Shown here: in pieces, positions 1-5,260 of the stretch
How the letters are laid out: each line of letters starts with the position of its first letter
How positions within the stretch are numbered: position 1 is the first letter of the stretch
DNA from: Paracoccaceae bacterium
GTDB taxonomy: Bacteria > Pseudomonadota > Alphaproteobacteria > Rhodobacterales > Rhodobacteraceae
NCBI GenBank assembly: GCA_026997055.1
Contig: JALWJU010000122.1
Coordinates: 1 to 7,313 of the forward strand
Direction: 5' to 3'
Length of the DNA stretch: 7,313 nucleotides
Position numbers and translations under genes: made by a program
Notes under the pieces: model-generated
Database searches by the model: none
What the model saw: only the letters and a program-made list of their open reading frames with translations
What the model was told of the DNA's origin: nothing

Positions 1-1220
1 ATGTCGTTGGAGCCGATCACGATCACCACGTCGGTCTGAGGGAAGTCCTCGTTGATCTCGTCCATCTCCAGCACGATGTCATAGGGCACCTTGGCCTCGG
101 CGAGCAGCACGTTCATGTGCCCGGGCAGGCGGCCGGCCACCGGGTGGATGGCGAAGCGCACGTTCTTGCCGCGCGCGCGCAGGCGCTTGGTCAGTTCGCT
201 CACCGCCTGCTGGGCCTGGGCCACCGCCATGCCGTAGCCGGGCACGATGATGATCTCGTCGGCCTCTTCCAGCGCCTGGGCCACGCCGTCGGCGTCGATG
301 GCGACCTGTTCGCCCTCGATCTCCATGGCCGGCCCCGAGGCGCCGCCGAAGCCGCCCAGGATCACCGAGATGAAGGAGCGGTTCATCGCCACGCACATGA
401 TGTAGCTGAGGATCGCCCCCGAGGAGCCCACCAGCGCGCCAACCACGATCAGCAGGTCATTGCCCAGCGAGAAGCCGATCGCCGCCGCCGCCCAGCCGGA
501 GTAGCTGTTGAGCATCGACACCACCACCGGCATGTCGGCGCCGCCGATGCCCATGATCAGGTGATAGCCGATGAACAGCGCCGCCAGGGTCATCAGGATC
601 AGCGGCAGGAGGTCGCCGCTGTTGAAGTACCAGCCCAGGCAGATCAGCGACAGGATCGCGGCGGCGGCATTGAGCCCATGCCCGCCGGGCAGCTTGGTGG
701 CGGCCGAGGTGACCTTGCCGGCAAGCTTGCCATAGGCGATCACCGAGCCGGTGAAGGTCACCGCACCGATGAAGATGCCCAGAAACAGCTCGACGCGCAG
801 GATGTTCTGCTCCACCGGGCTCTTGTGGGCGAGCACCGCGGCGAAGCCTTCGAGACCCTGGCGCGCCGCCTCGTCGAGGCCCAGCACCCGGACCAGTTCG
901 AAATGGGCGTTGAAGCCCACGAAGACCGCCGCCAGGCCCACCAGCGAGTGCATCGCCGCGACCAGTTGCGGCATTTCCGTCATCTGCACCCGCATGGCCA
1001 CGAACTGACCGATGGCCCCGCCCACGAGGATCAGCACCAGCGACAGCCACCACAGGCCCGAGCCCGGGCCGATCAGCGTGGCGATTACCGCCAGCGCCAT
1101 GCCGGCGATGCCGTACCAGACCGCGCGCTTGGCCTTTTCCTGATTGCTCAGCCCGCCCAGCGCCAGGATGAACAGGACAGCGGCCACCACATAGGCCGCA
1201 GTTGTGAAACCGTAACTCAT
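1..1220 (-). CDS. pntB: NAD(P) transhydrogenase subunit beta, C-terminus cut by window edge
   Basis: This is the beta subunit of the proton-translocating transhydrogenase, an inner-membrane enzyme that couples proton entry to hydride transfer from NADH to NADP+. It supplies most of the membrane domain (dII) and the NADP(H)-binding domain (dIII). 406 residues are visible. Residues 1-290 are a run of hydrophobic helices containing TEMPQLVAAMHS, whose His91 matches the functionally important beta-His91 of the E. coli protein, and GADMPVVVSMLNSYSGWAA at about 227-245. The dIII nucleotide loop PGYGMAVAQAQ lies at 327-337, followed by HPVAGRLPGHMNVLLAEA at 359-376. Compared from memory with E. coli PntB (462 aa), about 70 C-terminal residues lie beyond position 1; the last complete codons read VIGSND. 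The ATG at 1220 has a GGAGG Shine-Dalgarno 8 nt upstream that abuts the pntA stop, so the two genes are translated from one message. Family identity is certain. Confidence 0.97.
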   Translation of the reverse strand, partial: MSYGFTTAAYVVAAVLFILALGGLSNQEKAKRAVWYGIAGMALAVIATLIGPGSGLWWLSLVLILVGGAIGQFVAMRVQMTEMPQLVAAMHSLVGLAAVFVGFNAHFELVRVLGLDEAARQGLEGFAAVLAHKSPVEQNILRVELFLGIFIGAVTFTGSVIAYGKLAGKVTSAATKLPGGHGLNAAAAILSLICLGWYFNSGDLLPLILMTLAALFIGYHLIMGIGGADMPVVVSMLNSYSGWAAAAIGFSLGNDLLIVVGALVGSSGAILSYIMCVAMNRSFISVILGGFGGASGPAMEIEGEQVAIDADGVAQALEEADEIIIVPGYGMAVAQAQQAVSELTKRLRARGKNVRFAIHPVAGRLPGHMNVLLAEAKVPYDIVLEMDEINEDFPQTDVVIVIGSND

Positions 1221-1228
1221 TGCCGCAG

Positions 1229-1235
1229 CCTCCTC
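1229..1235 (-). promoter_or_regulatory. pntB ribosome binding site overlapping the pntA stop
   Basis: On the minus strand this reads GAGGAGG. It shares bases with the TGA stop of pntA (1236-1234) and has its core 8 nt from the pntB ATG. This supports the pntB start and suggests translational coupling of the two transhydrogenase subunits. Confidence 0.8.
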
Positions 1236-2808
1236 AGGATTTCTGGAACATGGCGAGCATCCGCCGGGTGACGAGGAAGCCGCCGAAGATGTTGATCCCG
1301 GCCATGAACACGCTGAGCGCCGCCAGCACGATCACCAGCCCCGAACCCGAGCCGATCTGCAGCAGCGCGCCCAGGATGATGATCGACGAGATCGCATTGG
1401 TCACCGCCATCAGCGGCGTGTGCAGGGCGTGGCTGACATTCCAGATCACCTGGAAGCCGACGAAGACCGCCAGCACGAAGACGATGAAATGCTGCATGAA
1501 GCTGGCCGGCGCCACCGCGCCCACGCCCAGCAGCAGCGCCGCGCCCACCGCCAGCAGCGTCACCTGACGCTTCGTCTGGGCACGGAACTCGGCCAGTTCG
1601 CGCGCCTTGAGCTCTTCGGGGGTCGGCTCCTGCGCCTCGGCCTTCGCGGGCTTCTTGGACGCAATCGCCTGCACCTTGAGCGGCGGCGGCGGGAAGGTGA
1701 TCTCGCCCTCGAAGGCGACGGTCGCGGAGCGGATCACGTCGTCTTCCATGTCATGGACGATCTTGCCGTCCTTCTCCGGGGTAAGATCGGCCAGCATGTG
1801 GCGGATATTGTTGGCATAAAGGGTCGAGGCCTGGCTGGCCATGCGCGACGGAAAATCGGTATAGCCGATGATCGTCACGCCGTTATCGGTGGTGATCAGC
1901 TCGTCCTTCACCGTGAGCTTGCAATTGCCGCCCCGCTCGGCGGCAAGGTCCACGATCACGCTGCCGCGCTTCATCGCCTGAACCATGTCCTCGGTCCACA
2001 GTTCCGGCGCCTCGCGGTTGGGAATGAGCGCGGTGGTGATGACGATATCCATGTCGGGCGCAAGCTCGCGGAACTTCTCCAGCTGCTTGGCGAGAAACTC
2101 CGGGCTCGAGGGTTTGGCATAGCCGCCGGTCTCGGCGCCGTCCTGGTCGTCCTCGAAGTCGAGATAGACGAATTCGGCGCCCATGCTCTCGACCTGCTCG
2201 GCCACTTCCGGGCGCACGTCGAAGGCATGGACCACGGCGCCGAGGCTCACCGCGGTGCCGATCGCCGCCAGCCCGGCCACGCCCGCGCCCACCACCAGCA
2301 CCCTGGCCGGCGGCACCTTGCCGGCGGCGGTGATCTGGCCGTTGAGGAAGCGCGGGAAATGCTCCGCCGCCTCGATCACCGCGCGATAGCCGGCGATATT
2401 GGCCATCGAGGAGAGCGCGTCCATCTTCTGGGCGCGGCTGATGCGCGGCACCATCTCCATGGCGATCACGTTGGCGCCCTTTTCGGCCACCAGTTCGAGA
2501 CCCTCCTTGTTCCCCCCCGGGTTGAAGAAGCTGATCAGGGTCTGGCCCTTCTTCAGCCGCTTCATCTCGGTCTCCGTGGGCGGGCGCACCTTGGTGACGA
2601 TATCGGCGGCCTTCCAGAGCTGGGCCGCGGTCTTGATCACCTCGACCCCGGCTTCCCTGTAGGCGTCATCGGTGAAACCGGCCGCCTCGCCGGCCCTGCT
2701 CTCGATCAGGCATTCATAGCCGAGCTTGTGCAGCAGCCGGGCGCTGTCGGGGGTCATCGCCACCCGCGCCTCGCCCTTGGCTACCTCTCTTGGCGTTCCT
2801 ACTTTCAA
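1234..2808 (-). CDS. pntA: NAD(P) transhydrogenase subunit alpha, TTG start
   Basis: This is the alpha subunit of the transhydrogenase and carries the NAD(H)-binding domain dI plus membrane helices. I place the start at TTG 2808, giving 524 aa beginning MKVGTPREVAKGEARVAMTP, the expected family N-terminus. A GGAGGAA Shine-Dalgarno lies 5 nt upstream. An in-frame ATG at 2913 would add 35 residues of unfamily-like sequence. Visible dI motifs are RVAMTP (15-20), PRISRAQKMD (121-130) with the Arg-Gln-Asp signature at R122, Q127 and D130, the Rossmann loop GAGVAGL (174-180) with acidic D197 after the second strand, and the mobile-loop region GYTDFPSRMASQ (315-326). A Lys/Pro/Ala/Glu-rich linker (about 383-405) leads to four predicted membrane helices (about 416-435, 438-456, 470-487, 489-511) including WNVSHALHTPLMAVTNAIS. 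The length and undivided layout match the E. coli type rather than the split alpha1/alpha2 type of Rhodospirillum rubrum. The stop is 13 bp from pntB, so the two form an operon. Confidence 0.97.
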   Translation of the reverse strand: MKVGTPREVAKGEARVAMTPDSARLLHKLGYECLIESRAGEAAGFTDDAYREAGVEVIKTAAQLWKAADIVTKVRPPTETEMKRLKKGQTLISFFNPGGNKEGLELVAEKGANVIAMEMVPRISRAQKMDALSSMANIAGYRAVIEAAEHFPRFLNGQITAAGKVPPARVLVVGAGVAGLAAIGTAVSLGAVVHAFDVRPEVAEQVESMGAEFVYLDFEDDQDGAETGGYAKPSSPEFLAKQLEKFRELAPDMDIVITTALIPNREAPELWTEDMVQAMKRGSVIVDLAAERGGNCKLTVKDELITTDNGVTIIGYTDFPSRMASQASTLYANNIRHMLADLTPEKDGKIVHDMEDDVIRSATVAFEGEITFPPPPLKVQAIASKKPAKAEAQEPTPEELKARELAEFRAQTKRQVTLLAVGAALLLGVGAVAPASFMQHFIVFVLAVFVGFQVIWNVSHALHTPLMAVTNAISSIIILGALLQIGSGSGLVIVLAALSVFMAGINIFGGFLVTRRMLAMFQKS

Positions 2809-2813
2809 ATCCG

Positions 2814-2820
2814 TTCCTCC
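2814..2820 (-). promoter_or_regulatory. pntA ribosome binding site defining a TTG start
   Basis: The minus strand reads GGAGGAA, then CGGAT, then TTG. The strength and spacing of this site, plus the family-typical KVGTPRE sequence directly after TTG, are why TTG 2808 is preferred over the upstream ATG at 2913. Confidence 0.85.
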
Positions 2821-2822
2821 TG

Positions 2823-2840
2823 TCACCCGTTTCACCCGTT
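2823..2840. repeat. 9-bp perfect tandem duplication in the pntA leader
   Basis: TCACCCGTT occurs twice with no gap (2823-2831 and 2832-2840); on the transcribed strand of pntA this is AACGGGTGA twice. It ends 2 bp from the pntA Shine-Dalgarno. No function is known to me; it could be a binding site in the leader or a replication-slippage product. Confidence 0.7.
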
Positions 2841-2911
2841 GCCGCCATGCACACGCATTCGTGAGCGGCAAAATCGTCACAGCAGCCCGCAGACCCGGCC
2901 GCGGGGCTTCC

Positions 2912-2937
2912 ATTCGAATAACCGAATATACATATTC
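2912..2937. promoter_or_regulatory. AT-rich palindromic element between pntA and the rhodanese gene
   Basis: The divergent spacer (2809-2965) is GC-rich except for this block. It contains ATTCGAAT (2912-2919, perfect palindrome), a direct repeat CGAATA at 2915-2920 and 2923-2928, and GAATATACATATTC (2924-2937), a perfect 6-2-6 inverted repeat. TATACA (2927-2932) could serve as a -10 for the rhodanese gene, and TATATT on the other strand could serve pntA, but neither has a convincing -35 at standard spacing. The arrangement fits a repressor or activator site that overlaps the promoter of one or both genes. No regulator gene is present in the window, so the protein that binds it is unknown. Confidence 0.45.
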
Positions 2938-2965
2938 ACGGTGAAATCAACTTGGAGTACCCGAT

Positions 2966-3529
2966 ATGCGACCAGACGTCACTTCGCGGCCACAGGTGGC
3001 CGGCAATCCGCTGACCCGGCGCAGGACGCTGCTGCTCGGAGCCGGCGCGGCATTGGCCGGCGCGGTACTGGCCACCACCCCCGCCGCGCCGCTCCTGGCG
3101 CAGCAGGCCTCGAGCCCGGATACGGCCCCGTTCTACCAGATCACTGCCAGCGAAGCCCATGAGCAGGCCGCCAGCGGCGAAATCGTGCTGGTCGATATCC
3201 GCACCCCCGAGGAATGGGCCGAAACCGGCATCGGCGAGGGAGCGATCCCCCTGGACATGCGCGAAGATGACTTCGTGAAAAAACTGGTCGCCCTGCGCCT
3301 GGCCAATCCCGAAAAGCCCATCGCCCTGATCTGCCGCACCGGCAACCGCTCGCAATTCGTGGTCTCGGCGCTGGCCGGACAGGGCTTTCCGGGGCTCGTG
3401 GACGTGCCCGAAGGCATGGCCGGCGGACCGCGTGGCAAGGGCTGGATCCCGACCGGACTGCCGACCGTCCCCGGTACGCCGGAAAACGTCGCCGCGATTC
3501 TTGCCGAAAAACTGCCGACCGGAGAATAG
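2966..3529 (+). CDS. Exported (probable Tat substrate) rhodanese-like protein
   Basis: The product is a 187-residue protein with one rhodanese (sulfurtransferase) domain, probably acting in the periplasm. The N-terminus has LTRRRTLLL (16-24) followed by a Gly/Ala-rich hydrophobic stretch to about residue 45 (PLLAQQ), which looks like a twin-arginine signal with cleavage near 45-48. The rhodanese domain spans about 57-165 and contains VLVDIRTPEEW (74-84) and the active-site loop CRTGNRS (123-129) with Cys123 as predicted sulfur acceptor; this is the only cysteine in the protein. The six-residue loop after the Cys is of sulfurtransferase type rather than the longer Cdc25-like loop. The ATG at 2966 has GGAG 8 nt upstream. 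The gene is divergent from pntA and ends before a strong terminator. The family is clear; the physiological sulfur donor and acceptor cannot be told from sequence. Confidence 0.9.
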   Translation: MRPDVTSRPQVAGNPLTRRRTLLLGAGAALAGAVLATTPAAPLLAQQASSPDTAPFYQITASEAHEQAASGEIVLVDIRTPEEWAETGIGEGAIPLDMREDDFVKKLVALRLANPEKPIALICRTGNRSQFVVSALAGQGFPGLVDVPEGMAGGPRGKGWIPTGLPTVPGTPENVAAILAEKLPTGE

Positions 3530-3581
3530 AGCCGGAAGGAACCGCCCCTGACAGACCGGGCTGCCGGCTTCCTCTTGCCAT

Positions 3582-3659
3582 AAATATCCCCGCCGGAGGC
3601 CTCAAATCGCCGCGCAGCGGCCCGCCGGAGGCGATTTGAGGCCTCCGGCGGGAGTATTT
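3582..3659. terminator. Bidirectional terminator with long inverted repeat
   Basis: Two perfectly complementary 23-bp arms (3589-3611 and 3630-3652) flank an 18-nt loop. Pairing continues outward through one wobble and one mismatch to AAATA/TATTT (3582-3586 and 3655-3659). It lies between the convergent rhodanese and methyltransferase genes, so it can end transcription from both sides. The T-rich tails are short (TATTT on plus, ATATTTAT on minus). The core CCGCCGGAGGC/GCCTCCGGCGG resembles terminators I remember from Rhodobacterales genomes. The loop holds a second copy of CCCGCCGGAGGC (3621-3632; first copy 3589-3600) that can pair instead with 3641-3652 to form a shorter 12-bp hairpin with an 8-nt loop. 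Confidence 0.85.
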
Positions 3660-3679
3660 GGAGAAAGGTGAAAGACGGC

Positions 3680-4129
3680 TCAGAGCCAGCGGCGGACCTT
3701 TTGTTTCCAGGCGATGAATTCGGCGCCGAACTTCGCTTCCAGTCCCGCCTCTTCGCCCTCGATATAGCGTTTGGTGATCAGCCACATGAAGGCGGGCACC
3801 AGGATGAGCGCCGCCAGTACGTCCCAGGCGAGGATCAGGCCTGCGAGCACCAGCGCATCGCCCAGATAGATCGGGTTGCGGCTGAAGCGGTAGATGCCGT
3901 GTTGCAGAAAGGCCGTGGGCACGCGGCGGGGGATGAAGGTGGTGCGGTTGCGCAGGAATTCAATGAGCGCCAGCGCCATCGCCAGGACCCCCAGGGCGAT
4001 CAGCGCGTAGCCCGCCCATGCCAGCCAGTTCCAGCCGGTGGCGAGCCCCGGGGCGAGGCGGTCGAGCCCCCAGGCCGCGGCGATGAACAGGGCCAGCCAG
4101 AGCGGCGGGATGTCGATTTCGCGCAGCAT
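3680..4129 (-). CDS. Membrane methyltransferase, isoprenylcysteine/phospholipid type
   Basis: This 149-residue integral membrane protein belongs to the SAM-dependent isoprenylcysteine carboxyl methyltransferase / phospholipid N-methyltransferase superfamily. Hydrophobic segments lie at about 9-27, 34-57 and 88-118, the last probably two helices. The family signature HGIYRFSRNPIYLG (77-90), the region that shapes the SAM and active site, is intact, as is the C-terminal pattern EGEEAGLEAKFG (124-135) followed by VRRWL at the end. The ATG at 4129 has AGGAG 7 nt upstream. Bacterial members methylate diverse small or lipid acceptors, and the substrate cannot be assigned: no isoprenylation machinery is visible and the protein is shorter than the usual MddA/NnrU-type relatives. 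It is transcribed divergently from the SDR gene across 66 bp and ends at the shared terminator. Confidence 0.85.
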   Translation of the reverse strand: MLREIDIPPLWLALFIAAAWGLDRLAPGLATGWNWLAWAGYALIALGVLAMALALIEFLRNRTTFIPRRVPTAFLQHGIYRFSRNPIYLGDALVLAGLILAWDVLAALILVPAFMWLITKRYIEGEEAGLEAKFGAEFIAWKQKVRRWL

Positions 4130-4136
4130 GTGGTTT

Positions 4137-4141
4137 CTCCT
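4137..4141 (-). promoter_or_regulatory. Ribosome binding site of the membrane methyltransferase gene
   Basis: AGGAG on the minus strand, 7 nt before the ATG at 4129; it supports that start. Confidence 0.7.
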
Positions 4142-4143
4142 GT

Positions 4144-4172
4144 TGCAACGGTGCGAGCGCCGGCGCTACCCT
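4144..4172 (+). promoter_or_regulatory. Candidate SDR promoter with a palindrome in its spacer
   Basis: TTGCAA (4144-4149) and TACCCT (4167-4172) are separated by 17 bp and would start a transcript near 4179, just ahead of the Shine-Dalgarno GGGAGGGG (4183-4190) of the SDR gene. A perfect 12-bp palindrome, AGCGCCGGCGCT (4156-4167), fills most of the spacer, and GTTGCAAC (4142-4149) is an 8-bp palindrome over the putative -35. The -10 match is weak, so this is a suggestion only. Confidence 0.35.
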
Positions 4173-4195
4173 GCCCCTGAAAGGGAGGGGATGCA

Positions 4196-4957
4196 ATGGG
4201 GGAACTCACTGGCAGACACGCGATCGTGACCGGGGGCGGCACCGGGATCGGGCTGGCGATTGCCCGGGCGCTGGCCGGAGCGGGCGCGGCGGTGACGATC
4301 ACGGGCCGGCGCGCCGAAGTTCTGGAGGCGGTGGCGGCCGAGGAGCCGGGGCTGTTTGCCCTGCCGATGGATGTGGCGGACGAGGAATCGGTGGAGGCGG
4401 GCTTTGCCGCGGCGCGCGCGGCGCGCGGGCCGGTCACCATCTGCGTGGCCAATGCGGGCATTGCCGAGGGGCGGATGGTGCCGAAGACCAGCCTCGAATT
4501 CTGGCGCCGGACCATGGCGATCAATCTCGACGGCGCCTTTCTGACCCTGCGCGCAGCACTCCCGGACATGCTGGAGGCGGGCTGGGGGCGGGCCATTGCG
4601 GTATCGTCCATCGCCGGGCTGCGCGGGCTCAGGGGGGGCGCGGCCTACAGCGCCTCCAAGCACGGCATGATCGGCCTCGTCCGCACGCTGAGCGAGGATT
4701 ACCTGGGCAGCGCGCTTACCTTCAACGCGCTCTGCCCGGGCTATGTGGACACGCCCATCGTCAGCCGCAATATCGAGATCATCGCCGACAAGACCGGCGA
4801 CAGCCCCGAGGAAGCGCTCCGGCGCATGACCAGCCAGAACCGCCACTCCCGGCTGATCGCGCCCGAGGAAGTCGCCGCCATGGCGCTGTTTCTCTGCCTG
4901 CCGGGGGCCGAAAGCATCAACGGCCAGGCGCTGGAAATCTCCGGCGGGCAGGTCTGA
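4196..4957 (+). CDS. SDR-family NAD(P)-dependent oxidoreductase
   Basis: This is a classical short-chain dehydrogenase/reductase of 253 aa, the usual length, probably a soluble tetramer. The cofactor loop TGGGTGIG is at 12-19, with Arg38-Arg39 at the end of the second strand and no acidic residue there, which favours NADP(H). Asp59 in MDVAD and VANAG (84-88) follow. The catalytic set is Asn110, Ser138 (VSSIAG), Tyr151 and Lys155 (YSASK), all present. PGYVDTP (181-187) precedes the substrate loop, and the protein ends in ISGGQV. The MTSQNRHSRLIAPEEVA region loosely recalls D-3-hydroxybutyrate or 3-hydroxyacyl dehydrogenases, but the Gln and His residues I expect for hydroxybutyrate dehydrogenase are missing (NAGIAEG and SSIAGLRG instead), so I do not name a substrate. 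The ATG at 4196 has GGGAGGGG 5 nt upstream; an ATG at 4191 is out of frame. The gene stands alone, divergent from the methyltransferase gene and convergent with the carnitine gene. Confidence 0.93.
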   Translation: MGELTGRHAIVTGGGTGIGLAIARALAGAGAAVTITGRRAEVLEAVAAEEPGLFALPMDVADEESVEAGFAAARAARGPVTICVANAGIAEGRMVPKTSLEFWRRTMAINLDGAFLTLRAALPDMLEAGWGRAIAVSSIAGLRGLRGGAAYSASKHGMIGLVRTLSEDYLGSALTFNALCPGYVDTPIVSRNIEIIADKTGDSPEEALRRMTSQNRHSRLIAPEEVAAMALFLCLPGAESINGQALEISGGQV

Positions 4958-5136
4958 GCCCTTCCCTTCCGCCCGGCCTGCCCCGTCGCGGACCGGGCCA
5001 GGATCCATTATCTCGTCGTCTCGTCCCGCTCGTCCCGCGCGCGCCCGGGCAGGGCCGCTTCCCGGACAGGCGCAAGGATGCGGCAGCTTTCCCCTTCGCC
5101 GGGAAGGCCTCCACCGGGGCGCGTACTTTTCTCTCC

Positions 5137-5168
5137 TTTCAATGCCCAGGAGTTTCAATGCCCAGGAG
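5137..5168. repeat. 16-bp perfect tandem duplication
   Basis: TTTCAATGCCCAGGAG is present twice head to tail with no gap and no mismatch. The unit is not a multiple of three and lies outside any gene. It is followed directly by the doublet at 5169-5190. Confidence 0.9.
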
Positions 5169-5190
5169 CGCATTCAAACCGCATTCAGGG
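5169..5190. repeat. 11-bp imperfect tandem duplication
   Basis: CGCATTCAAAC is followed directly by CGCATTCAGGG; the first 8 bases are identical. It continues from the 16-bp doublet without a gap. Confidence 0.6.
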
Positions 5191-5260
5191 AGCAGCCCCG
5201 CCCGGAGCGAACGCCCCCTGAAGGAAACGCCCCCGAAGAGAGAGAGGCAAGGGAAGCCGG

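Larger units (their letters stand above)
4958..5260. other. Convergent spacer without a gene
   Basis: This lies between the 3' ends of the SDR and dehydrogenase/thioesterase genes. I see no credible coding frame, RNA gene or strong terminator. A 6-bp stem (GCCCGG 4971-4976, CCGGGC 4993-4998) with a 16-nt loop and no T tract is at best a weak terminator for the SDR. The stretch is marked by a series of short tandem duplications: CTCGTCCCG twice (5020-5037), a 16-bp unit twice (5137-5168), an 11-bp unit beginning CGCATTCA twice (5169-5190) and an imperfect 15-bp unit around ACGCCCCC twice (5209-5238). Confidence 0.7.

Noticed and set aside
117..1271. Long plus-strand open frame opposite pntB
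   Set aside because: It is His/Arg/Gln-rich, has no family motifs, and lies opposite the clearly coding pntB frame; a GC-rich antisense shadow.
2809..2913. 35-residue N-terminal extension of pntA from ATG 2913
   Set aside because: It lacks a Shine-Dalgarno, does not resemble the family N-terminus, and contains the 9-bp doublet and the ribosome binding site of the TTG start.
1420..3162. 580-codon plus-strand open frame opposite pntA and running into the rhodanese gene
   Set aside because: Composition is His/Arg/Gly-rich, it is antisense to pntA, and it overlaps the rhodanese in another frame; a shadow.
3530..3569. Hairpin AGCCGG/CCGGCT just after the rhodanese stop
   Set aside because: A 6-bp stem with a 28-nt loop, and a much stronger terminator lies 20 bp downstream.
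4196..4957. Calling the SDR a 3-hydroxybutyrate dehydrogenase linked to acetoacetate from carnitine breakdown
   Set aside because: Expected substrate-binding Gln and His residues are absent and the gene is convergent with, not part of, the carnitine operon.
4971..4998. Terminator hairpin for the SDR gene
   Set aside because: Only a 6-bp stem with a 16-nt loop and no T tract; too weak to annotate separately.
4166..5173. 335-codon minus-strand open frame opposite the SDR
   Set aside because: Antisense to an SDR with all catalytic motifs intact; composition typical of a GC-rich shadow.
5137..5190. Possible CRISPR-like or attachment-site repeat
   Set aside because: The copies are directly adjacent with no spacers, and there is no integrase, tRNA or cas gene nearby.
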